Assembly: GCA_008016945.1 (NCBI GenBank)
Contig: SSGN01000039.1
Location: 1-7,949, forward strand
DNA: 7,949 nt
From: Flavobacteriales bacterium
GTDB taxonomy: Bacteria; Bacteroidota; Bacteroidia; Flavobacteriales; PHOS-HE28
Direction of reading: 5' to 3'
Position 1 is the first letter of the stretch; each line of letters begins with the position of its first letter. The position numbers and the translations under genes were made by a program. Below are positions 1 to 5,483 of the stretch, piece after piece. Under the pieces are notes generated by a model that worked only from the letters and a program-made list of their open reading frames with translations, was not told the origin of the DNA and did not search any database.

Positions 1-54
1 CTGCCCGCGTTCAATCGGGTGCCAGGTGGTCTTCACCTCCTGCGTATCGAGGAT
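1..54 (-). repeat. Direct repeat, copy A (flanks toxin-antitoxin pair)
   Basis: It matches 654-707 in the same orientation at 51 of 54 positions, with an uninterrupted 38-base identity at 17-54. The differences are at 4, 13 and 16, all at third codon positions in the dehydrogenase frame and all synonymous (Gly, Ile, Pro). The repeat may continue left of the window. Confidence 0.95.
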
Positions 55-72
55 GAAGTAGGGAAGGTTCAT
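1..72 (-). pseudogene. Duplicate 3' end of an aldehyde-dehydrogenase-like gene (partial, runs off window)
   Basis: Read on the minus strand, this frame gives MNLPYFILDTQEVKTTWHP followed by IERGQ, and continues beyond the window edge. From the Pro-Tyr onward it matches the C-terminus of the complete gene at 633-1595 (SPYAILDTQEVKTTWHP then IERGQ). Its apparent ATG (70-72) overlaps the toxin stop codon as ATGA, so it could be read as a peptide of about 28 residues. It is more simply explained as a severed gene tail. The true homology begins at about base 63, immediately after the toxin gene. Whether the copy ends in the same glycine-rich tail cannot be seen. I cannot tell whether it is translated. 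Confidence 0.75.
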
Positions 73-443
73 TTGGTGTACAACAACAAGTCCAATTCAT
101 CCTCGATCTTCTTGAAATCCTTGTCGGCCGTCATCAAGCGAGCTCCCAGAAAGCGGGCACTGGCTGCAATGAGCGCATCAGGCACCTGTAGCCCTGACTT
201 CCGACGTAGCTCGATCGCATCCGCATTGATCACCGGATTGCTTTCCAGCACGGGCACCTGGGCTAAGAACCGCTCGATCAGATCGATCGCATTGCCATCG
301 ATCCTCGGGAAGCTCAGTAGCTCGATCCGGGTTATGAAGGAGATATACAGGTCCTGATCGTGGAGCATCTCCACCAACGCCTTGTCGCCCTTCAATGCAT
401 ACAAGACGATATTGGTATCGACCAGCAATCTACTTCCATCCAT
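69..443 (-). CDS. VapC-type PIN-domain toxin (probable ribonuclease)
   Basis: This 124-aa protein has the length and architecture of a single-domain PIN toxin. Such proteins are metal-dependent endoribonucleases that cut tRNA, rRNA or mRNA when not held by an antitoxin. The acidic quartet is intact: D9 in the opening VDTNI motif, E41 in ITRIELLSF, D89 in QVPDALIAA and D107 in MTADKDF. This indicates a potentially active nuclease. The ATG at 441-443 lies inside the antitoxin gene, whose last 14 bases overlap it, so the two are probably translationally coupled. A second ATG four bases further in is out of frame. The stop codon (69-71) overlaps the ATG of the duplicated dehydrogenase tail. Hand-counted 60-base blocks in the pair run at about 42-60% GC, against 67-70% for two blocks in the dehydrogenase gene, which hints at acquisition. 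Its target cannot be read from the sequence. Confidence 0.88.
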   Translation of the reverse strand: MDGSRLLVDTNIVLYALKGDKALVEMLHDQDLYISFITRIELLSFPRIDGNAIDLIERFLAQVPVLESNPVINADAIELRRKSGLQVPDALIAASARFLGARLMTADKDFKKIEDELDLLLYTK

Positions 444-606
444 CGCGCATCTTCTTCTGTATGGCCAACGGATCTTCGTCCAACTTCAACTTGCCCGCGA
501 AGCTCTTCACGTCCACGCCCTTCTTCTTCGTCGGCACACGTTTGCGGCCCTTCAGCAAGGCGGCGAGCTGCTTTTTGGTGGTGGTGCGCTTCACGATGAT
601 GGTCAT
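430..606 (-). CDS. Small lysine-rich antitoxin partner of the PIN toxin
   Basis: This 58-aa protein starts at the ATG 604-606. The frame is open a little further to a TTG at 634-636, but that would overlap the dehydrogenase stop, so ATG is preferred. No Shine-Dalgarno sequence is visible. The first half is very basic (KRTTTKKQLAALLKGRKR, then PTKKKG), plausible for nucleic-acid contact or operator binding. The C-terminus reads DVKSFAGKLKLDEDPLAIQ and then KKMRDGWK. This resembles, from memory, the amphipathic tail of Bacteroidota antitoxins that wraps around PIN toxins. It precedes and overlaps the toxin by 14 bp in the usual antitoxin-toxin order, which is the strongest evidence. I do not see a definite ribbon-helix-helix or AbrB domain, so its fold class is open. 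It begins 26 bp after the dehydrogenase stop and may share that transcript. Confidence 0.75.
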   Translation of the reverse strand: MTIIVKRTTTKKQLAALLKGRKRVPTKKKGVDVKSFAGKLKLDEDPLAIQKKMRDGWK

Positions 607-632
607 TGCACTGGGTTGAACGAAGTCAATGA

Positions 633-1595
633 TCAATACCCCCCGCCCCCGCCCTGTCCGCGTTCGATGGGGTGCCAGGTGGTCTTCACCTCCTGCGTAT
701 CGAGGATAGCGTACGGGCTCTGCGCTTCATCGCTGCTCCAGTCGTTCACCTTCGGATACACCACGCGCTTCAGGTTGCACGTCGCTTCCTGATCGAGCAT
801 GCCGCGTTCTTCCGCCGTAGCCGCCGCGACCACCACCGCGTTGATGTCCATGTACGTGGCCAACGGCTTGAGGAGCTCCTTGCGTTGGCCGGTGAGCAGG
901 TTCACCACGCCGCCGGGCAGGTCGCTGGTGGCGAGCACTTCGGTGAAGGTGACGGCCGGGAGCGGATGCTGTTCGCTGGCCACCACCACGCACGTGTTGC
1001 CACCGGCGATCACCGGCGCGATCAGGCTCACCAGCTCCAGCAGGCCGTTGGCTCCGGCGCATTGTATGCCCACCACACCCGTGGGTTCGTACACGCTGAA
1101 GTTGAAGTGCGAGGTGTTCACGGGGTTCACGCTGCTGAAGAGCGCCTGGTACTTGTCGCACCAGCCCGCATAGTGTACCCAGCGGTCGATGGCCGCGGCC
1201 ACCTCGGCCTCCGCCTGTTTCGGCGTGGCACCATGCAACACCAGCTCGTGCACGAACTGCGCACTGCGGCCCTCCAGCATCTCGCCGATGCGGTAAAGGA
1301 TCTGGCCCCGGTTGAAGGCGCTGCGTCCGGCCCAGCCACCGAACGCGCTACGTGCGGCCACCACGCTGTCGCGCACATCCTTGCGGCTGCTGCGGCACAC
1401 GTTGGCCAGCGGTTTGCCGTCGGTACCCTTCGGCTGGTAGTAGCGCCCGCTCTCGGTGCGGGGGAACTTGCCACCGATGAAGATCTTGTAGGTCTTCATC
1501 ACGGGCAGGCGTTCAGTGGCTGCACTTGGGGCAGAGTGGCCGTTGCCGTTCAATGATGGCTTGGTAACGCGAGGCTTGGTCAGGGTCTTGCTCAT
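633..1595 (-). CDS. Short aldehyde-dehydrogenase-family protein, probable pseudoenzyme
   Basis: This 320-aa protein is related to the NAD-binding half of the aldehyde dehydrogenase superfamily (usually about 480 aa). Recognisable landmarks are NRGQILYRIGEMLEGR (95-110), EVAAAIDRWVHYAGWCDKY (131-149), EPTGVVGI (170-177), APVIAGGN (193-200), SEQHPLPA (207-214) and LPGGVVNLLTG (226-236). Key residues are missing. The catalytic-Asn motif (WNFP) is replaced by AGANGLL, and the NAD-contacting Lys of KPAE is replaced by VVAS. The whole segment with the nucleophilic cysteine is absent; the protein jumps to QSPYAILDTQEVKTTWHP near the end. From memory, such short forms sit beside a full-length dehydrogenase and deoC in Bacteroidota; those neighbours are not in this window. 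ATG 1593-1595 is chosen; the poorly conserved first 32 residues mean M33 (1497-1499) is an alternative. The C-terminus is a glycine run, GQGGGGGY. Confidence 0.8.
   Translation of the reverse strand: MSKTLTKPRVTKPSLNGNGHSAPSAATERLPVMKTYKIFIGGKFPRTESGRYYQPKGTDGKPLANVCRSSRKDVRDSVVAARSAFGGWAGRSAFNRGQILYRIGEMLEGRSAQFVHELVLHGATPKQAEAEVAAAIDRWVHYAGWCDKYQALFSSVNPVNTSHFNFSVYEPTGVVGIQCAGANGLLELVSLIAPVIAGGNTCVVVASEQHPLPAVTFTEVLATSDLPGGVVNLLTGQRKELLKPLATYMDINAVVVAAATAEERGMLDQEATCNLKRVVYPKVNDWSSDEAQSPYAILDTQEVKTTWHPIERGQGGGGGY
654..707 (-). repeat. Direct repeat, copy B (inside the dehydrogenase 3' end)
   Basis: This is the counterpart of bases 1-54, offset by 653 bases in the same orientation. It encodes the segment ILDTQEVKTTWHPIERGQ at the end of the complete dehydrogenase-like protein. 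Beyond base 707 the two copies diverge quickly, although Pro-Tyr two codons further on is still shared. Confidence 0.95.
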
Positions 1596-1633
1596 CGGAC
1601 TTCGAGCCACGGCTTCCGGCCATGGTCGGTAGC

Positions 1634-1641
1634 CAAAGCTA
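1634..1641 (-). promoter_or_regulatory. Candidate Bacteroidota -7 element (TAGCTTTG)
   Basis: The minus strand reads TAGCTTTG, a full match to the Bacteroidota -7 consensus TAnnTTTG. It lies in the 65-bp gap between the Kelch gene stop and the dehydrogenase ATG, about 38 nt before that ATG. A TTG at 1657-1655 is only 13 nt upstream, shorter than the usual spacer of about 19 nt, so the -33 element is unconvincing. If real, it would let the dehydrogenase and toxin-antitoxin genes be transcribed separately from the Kelch gene. Confidence 0.4.
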
Positions 1642-1660
1642 CGTCCTTCGCATGCAACCC

Positions 1661-2839
1661 TCAGCGCTCCACTACGAAACGCAGTGCAGCAGGTGCCCCG
1701 ACATGTTCCAGCAATAGCATATACATACCTACGGGCAGCGCGGACACATCCAACACGTGATGGGCGGGCCCCATGGCACGCACGGCACCCAGGGCATCGA
1801 CGATCGTGTACGTCTGCGATCCGACCGGATCGATGTTCAGGCGATCGCGAGCGGGGTTGGGGTACGGCGGGCGGGCGATCTCCAGCGCATTCGCTGCTCC
1901 GGTCGGGGTGTCCGGTGTGAAGCGCCACGTATCGGACAAGACCGGTGCCTGCCCGTTGCCGCCCACGATGAAGGCCTCCAAGCCCGTGCTGAAGCAGGTG
2001 CCGTTCTTGCATGCTGTCAGCGGGAAGTTGCTCACCGGCACCCACGCGTCGGTGTCCGCATCATACCGGTGGAAGTCGTTCCAGTTCTGTGTGAAGTCCT
2101 GCCCACCACCCGCATAGCCCTGCCCACCGATCACGAATGCGTAGCCGTTGCGCCGGTTCGTGGTGCCCAGATCGGCGCGCTGCTGCCACATGTCGGTAGC
2201 TGGGTCGTAGGCGTAGAAGTCGCGGTAACGTACGCCACTGCTTTCGCCGGTGCCGATGTAGCCCTTGCCCTCCATGCCGAAACCCACGGCCCAACGCCGT
2301 CCGTTGCCCGGGAAATTCGGCTTCTGCTGCCACGTATCGGTAGTGGGATCGTAGGCGTAGAAGTCGTTGTACCACGTGGCGTTCGCCGCCCCAGTGCCGA
2401 AGTAACCGATGCCATCGAGGCTGAATGCCACGCCCGCATACCGCGGAGGACCGGGAAGTGAAGCTTTCTGCACCCACGTATCGGTATCCGGGTGATACGC
2501 CCATAGATCGTTGTAGTCCGTTGAGGTGGAGTTGTTCCAGCCGCACATCACGTAGCCGGTGTCTCCAATGGCAAAGGCGCTGGCATACTGGCGCGCACCG
2601 CCGGGCAGCATGGCTTTCTCCATCCACACATCGGTGGCCGGATCATACTCCCACAACCGTGCGGTGTTCTGGCTGGCATTGTATCCGGTGCATACGTAGC
2701 CCTTGCCGCCCACGCTGAAGGACGCTTGGGCATACCACTGGCTCGGATGGTCGGCGACCTGTGTCCATGTGCCCTGGCAAAAGGCCGTAGTAGTCAGCGC
2801 GAGGACAAGGGCAACAAGGAAGGTACGCATCATGATCAT
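1661..2839 (-). CDS. Secreted Kelch-repeat protein with T9SS type A sorting domain
   Basis: This 392-aa protein starts MIMMRTFLVALVLALTTTAF and continues CQG, a Sec signal peptide whose hydrophobic core is at about residues 7-20. ATGs at 2839, 2833 and 2830 are all possible. The open frame upstream to 3100 is rejected because it has no signal sequence and is antisense to the VOC gene. Residues 25-310 are Kelch repeats of a beta-propeller. The repeated phrase YDPxTDxW occurs at 65, 115, 163, 211 and 259, i.e. at 50-, 48-, 48- and 48-residue intervals, each followed by a GxGY strand. Residues 324-392 (PPYPNPARDRLNI, then ALPVGMYMLLLE and a final FVVER) form a T9SS type A sorting domain. It directs export across the outer membrane and cleavage or anchoring. 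Its ligand is unknown; adhesion or carbohydrate binding is possible, but nothing specific supports an enzyme. Confidence 0.88.
   Translation of the reverse strand: MIMMRTFLVALVLALTTTAFCQGTWTQVADHPSQWYAQASFSVGGKGYVCTGYNASQNTARLWEYDPATDVWMEKAMLPGGARQYASAFAIGDTGYVMCGWNNSTSTDYNDLWAYHPDTDTWVQKASLPGPPRYAGVAFSLDGIGYFGTGAANATWYNDFYAYDPTTDTWQQKPNFPGNGRRWAVGFGMEGKGYIGTGESSGVRYRDFYAYDPATDMWQQRADLGTTNRRNGYAFVIGGQGYAGGGQDFTQNWNDFHRYDADTDAWVPVSNFPLTACKNGTCFSTGLEAFIVGGNGQAPVLSDTWRFTPDTPTGAANALEIARPPYPNPARDRLNIDPVGSQTYTIVDALGAVRAMGPAHHVLDVSALPVGMYMLLLEHVGAPAALRFVVER
2184..2374 (-). repeat. Two DNA-level copies of a 144-nt Kelch repeat unit
   Basis: Bases 2184-2229 and 2328-2373 are near-identical in stretches such as GGATCGTAGGCGTAGAAGTCG (with one G/A difference). 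They are spaced exactly 144 nt apart, matching 48 residues of one propeller blade. The nucleotide similarity implies fairly recent internal duplication or gene conversion between the third and fourth YDPxTDxW blades. The flanking blades are more diverged. Confidence 0.6.
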
Positions 2840-2942
2840 GTACTGTGATGAACGCAAGTGCAAAGAACGTTCGATCGCATCGGGCGATAGCTGCAGATCG
2901 TCCACGCATCCCTTTATCTTCACCTCATCCAACACCAGTCCC
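2840..2942. promoter_or_regulatory. Divergent intergenic region between Kelch and VOC genes
   Basis: These 103 bases separate two divergently read genes, so promoters for both should lie here. I find no convincing TAnnTTTG element on either strand. The best on the minus strand is GTTCTTTG at 2867-2860, and the best on the plus strand is TATCTTCA at about 2913-2920. No ribosome-binding site stands out ahead of either ATG. The call rests on gene layout only. Confidence 0.3.
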
Positions 2943-3296
2943 ATGTCCCGACACGTCACCGGCATCGGCGGCTTCTTCTTCCGCGCCAACGACCACAAGG
3001 CCTTGGCCAAGTGGTACAACGACCACCTCGGCATCAACGACCAGGAGCATGGCTGGATCTGGCAGCAGGATGCCGGGCCCACGGTGTTCTCGCCCTTCAA
3101 GAAGGACAGCGACTACTTCGACGCCAAGCAGCAGTTCATGCTGAACCTGCGCGTGCAGGACATCGACGGGTTGTTGAAGAAGCTGGAGGCCGCCGGTGTG
3201 CGCATCGATCCCAAGCGCCAGGACGAGGAGTACGGCCGCTTCGCGTGGGTGTACGACCCCGAGGGGAACAAGATCGAGCTGTGGGAGCCGAAGTAG
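2943..3296 (+). CDS. VOC-family (glyoxalase/bleomycin-resistance fold) protein
   Basis: This 117-aa protein is one vicinal-oxygen-chelate domain of two beta-alpha-beta-beta-beta modules. Module 1 runs HVTGIGGFFFRANDHKALA with KWYNDHLGI (4-31). Module 2 begins FMLNLRVQDIDGLLKKLEAAG (65-85) and ends in the typical GRFAWVYDPEGNKIELWEP (98-116). E112 is at the position of the usual C-terminal metal ligand. Members bind small ligands or catalyse isomerisation, ring cleavage or detoxification; the substrate cannot be deduced here. Such single-domain proteins normally dimerise to form the active site. The frame is open 240 bases upstream, but that part is antisense to the Kelch signal-peptide region and unlike VOC proteins, so ATG 2943-2945 is chosen. 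It stands alone, diverging from the Kelch gene and converging on the ABC operon. Confidence 0.88.
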   Translation: MSRHVTGIGGFFFRANDHKALAKWYNDHLGINDQEHGWIWQQDAGPTVFSPFKKDSDYFDAKQQFMLNLRVQDIDGLLKKLEAAGVRIDPKRQDEEYGRFAWVYDPEGNKIELWEPK

Positions 3297-3477
3297 ACCT
3301 CAACCCATCCACAGAGCCATGGGGCGGCAAGGCAAAGATCCACCCCACATGCTGGTCGGCGCTCCGTGGTGGCTCCGGGGCCCTGTTCACCACGGGCAGA
3401 GGACGGGATGACGCGCCGCCTTCAACCCGCGTCCGCGCCGATATGCGGGGAGTCGAATGGCCCGGCTGGGGAGGTGT

Positions 3478-3503
3478 CCTACGCATTCGGATCAAGGCGT
3501 AGG
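3478..3503. terminator. Weak hairpin between convergent genes
   Basis: CCTACGC at 3478-3484 pairs with GCGTAGG at 3497-3503, a perfect 7-bp stem with a 12-nt loop. It lies 32 nt past the stop of the ABC ATPase gene and 181 nt past the VOC stop. No T-tract follows on either strand, so intrinsic termination is unproven. The rest of the 238-bp gap (3297-3534) shows no gene or other motif. Confidence 0.25.
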
Positions 3504-3534
3504 CCCGTGTTGGGAGGGGGCTACCGCTTGCAGG

Positions 3535-4221
3535 TCAAACCCGCACCACCCGGCCATCCTCCATCTCGATCACCCGGTCCGTGCGTTCAGCGAAGTCCCG
3601 GTCGTGGGTCACGATCAGCAGGCTGCGCTTGTGCTCGTCGGCGATCCGGCGAAAGATGTCGAAGACCACGGCACTGTTGTGGCTGTCGAGGTTGCCGGTG
3701 GGTTCATCGCCCATGATGATGAGCGGATCATTGATCAGGGCACGGGCGATGGCCACCCGCTGCTTCTGCCCACCGCTCACCTGGTTGGCCCCCTTCAGCG
3801 CCTGATCGGCGATCCCCAAGGTGTGCAGCAACTCCATGGCCCGGTGTTCCACCTCCCCGGGTTCCTTGATGCCCAGCTTCAAGCCCGGCAGCATCACGTT
3901 GTGCAACACGCTGAACTCCGGAAGCAGGTAATGGAACTGGAACACGAAGCCGATCTTCTCGTTGCGGATACGCGCCAGCCTTCCCGGGTCGGCCTGTCGC
4001 GTGGGTTCGCCATCGATCCGCAGCTCGCCCTGATAGTCCGTGTCCATGGTGCTGAGGATGTACAGCAAGGTGCTCTTCCCGCAACCGCTCTTGCCCGTGA
4101 TGCTCACGAACTCACCTCGTGCCAGCTGGAAACTCACCTCCTTCAGCACCTGAATGGTCAGGGGATCGTGGAAGGTCTTGCTCACCTTCTCCACCTCGAG
4201 CACGGGTCCGGCTGTGTTCAT
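3535..4221 (-). CDS. ABC transporter ATP-binding protein, LolD/MacB-type
   Basis: This 228-aa protein is the cytoplasmic ATPase that powers the adjacent permease. All motifs are intact: Walker [10 protein letters not shown] (43-51), Q-loop [18 protein letters not shown] (92-109, Q95), signature [15 protein letters not shown] (148-162), Walker [14 protein letters not shown] (167-179, catalytic E173) and switch IVTHD (203-207, H206). The Q-loop region and the GDEPTGNLD block are typical of the LolD/MacB/FtsE branch, whose partners are FtsX-like permeases. The length fits that branch. ATG 4219-4221 overlaps the permease stop as ATGA, indicating translational coupling. The frame is open further upstream to 4821, but only antisense-like sequence is there. 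It is the last gene of the three-gene operon. The fusion-protein subunit points to export (MacB-like) rather than lipoprotein release. Confidence 0.93.
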   Translation of the reverse strand: MNTAGPVLEVEKVSKTFHDPLTIQVLKEVSFQLARGEFVSITGKSGCGKSTLLYILSTMDTDYQGELRIDGEPTRQADPGRLARIRNEKIGFVFQFHYLLPEFSVLHNVMLPGLKLGIKEPGEVEHRAMELLHTLGIADQALKGANQVSGGQKQRVAIARALINDPLIIMGDEPTGNLDSHNSAVVFDIFRRIADEHKRSLLIVTHDRDFAERTDRVIEMEDGRVVRV

Positions 4222-5480
4222 TTGCCTCGGATGATCTCCACCGGATCCACCGTGGCGGCGCGGCGTGCCGGGAACCAACCGGCCACCCATGCGGTGGCCA
4301 GTGCGAACCCGATGGCGATGAAGTAGAACCGTGCACTGAAGTCCACGGGGAAATGCGTGAGGGCCGGTATGGCTTCGGCGTGGAAGGGTATGATGCTGAT
4401 GATGTGCTGCAGGAGGGAGCCGAGGATGGCACCTCCGATGGCCCCGCTGATGCCGATCACCAGGCTGAGCAAAAGGAAGATCCGCTGCACATCGCGCCCA
4501 CTGAACCCCGTGGCCTTGAGGATGGCGATGGTGTCCAGCTTCTCGTTGATCATCATGTTGAGGATGTTGTAGATCCCGAAGCCGGCCACGATGAGGAGCA
4601 CGATGCCCACCGCATAACTGATGATGCTGCGCACGTTGCTGCCGGTCTCGAACTGCGCATTGGCCTTCTGGATGTCCATGGCCTGAGCGGGGAACCTCGC
4701 CGCGCATTCCCTGGCCATGGCCGGGGCTTCCTCGATCCGGTGCAACTTCACGTTGATGTCGGTGATGTAGCCGGCCGGTCGCGCCAACAGCCGCTGCACG
4801 GTGCCTATGTTGGCATAGCACTGCGACTTGTCGAACTCGGCGATCCCGCTTTGGAAAAAGCCCACCACGCGGAGCATGGCGCGTTCGCCCATGGCGGTGG
4901 TGAGTTGCACCTGATCGCCGATGCGGGCTTGCATGATGTCCGCCAACTTCTTCCCGAGCACGATGGTGTTATTGCCGCGCATCAGGTCCGTGGGATCACC
5001 GCCCACCATGTGATCACCGAATCGATAGTAGCGCATCTCGTGGCGCACATCGATACCGACCACCTGCCCGTTGAGGTCGGTAGTGCCCACGTGGAACAGG
5101 ACCTGAGCTACCACACGCGGGGTCACGTTCATCACGCGCGGGTCCTGTTCCAAGGCCTGCATGACGGCTTGGGCGTTGCGCAATCGGGGCAGGTCATCCT
5201 TGGGCTTGATGGACCGGACGAAGTGGTGGATGGGCCCGGCCACACTGTCGGCGAAGGCCCGTTGCACCGGCTGCCGTGCCGATGGGGTGGGTTCGTGGTA
5301 GAGGCGGACATGGGCGGTACGGTTCAGGATCAACCCGTCGAGCAGGCCGTTCAACCCGTGCATGAAACCGAGCAGGGTGACGAACATGGCGATGCTGAAC
5401 ATGACCCCTCCTGCGGCCACCAGGCTCTGGCGCATCTTGGCACGCAGCAAGGTGATGGCGATGTTCAGCAATAGCCGCAT
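4218..5480 (-). CDS. ABC transporter permease, FtsX/LolCE/MacB family
   Basis: This 420-aa inner-membrane protein has the type VII ABC layout. A first membrane helix lies at about residues 20-40 (VAAGGVMFSIAMFVTLLGF). A large periplasmic MacB-PCD-like domain follows at about 45-280. Three C-terminal helices lie at about 286-308, 334-364 and 384-404. The stretch DTIAILKATGFSGRDVQRIF (316-335) is the FtsX-family coupling loop that contacts the ATPase. The end, [15 protein letters not shown], is also characteristic of the family. Start ATG 5478-5480 is 3 nt after the stop of the fusion-protein gene. Family proteins use mechanotransmission to move lipoproteins, peptides or macrolides through periplasmic partners. 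The substrate here is unknown. LolC/E is an alternative, but the linked membrane-fusion subunit favours a MacAB-like exporter with ATPase and permease as separate chains. Confidence 0.9.
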   Translation of the reverse strand: MRLLLNIAITLLRAKMRQSLVAAGGVMFSIAMFVTLLGFMHGLNGLLDGLILNRTAHVRLYHEPTPSARQPVQRAFADSVAGPIHHFVRSIKPKDDLPRLRNAQAVMQALEQDPRVMNVTPRVVAQVLFHVGTTDLNGQVVGIDVRHEMRYYRFGDHMVGGDPTDLMRGNNTIVLGKKLADIMQARIGDQVQLTTAMGERAMLRVVGFFQSGIAEFDKSQCYANIGTVQRLLARPAGYITDINVKLHRIEEAPAMARECAARFPAQAMDIQKANAQFETGSNVRSIISYAVGIVLLIVAGFGIYNILNMMINEKLDTIAILKATGFSGRDVQRIFLLLSLVIGISGAIGGAILGSLLQHIISIIPFHAEAIPALTHFPVDFSARFYFIAIGFALATAWVAGWFPARRAATVDPVEIIRGK

Positions 5481-5483
5481 GGA

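Noticed and set aside
672..1556. Plus-strand open frame opposite the dehydrogenase
   Set aside because: Same GC-driven shadow effect; it is His/Arg/Val-rich with no recognisable domain.
1596..2045. Upstream extension of the dehydrogenase frame (150 more codons)
   Set aside because: It is antisense-frame sequence inside the Kelch gene, rich in Arg/His/Pro and unlike any dehydrogenase. The family resemblance begins after ATG 1593-1595.
2860..2867. GTTCTTTG (minus strand) as the Kelch promoter
   Set aside because: It lacks the TA of TAnnTTTG and has no TTG at the right spacing.
2703..2942. Upstream extension of the VOC frame
   Set aside because: It overlaps the Kelch signal-peptide region on the other strand. 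VOC homology starts right at ATG 2943.
4222..4821. Upstream extension of the ABC ATPase frame
   Set aside because: It overlaps the permease gene in another frame and is low-quality Arg/His-rich sequence. The ATGA overlap start gives a standard-length ATPase.
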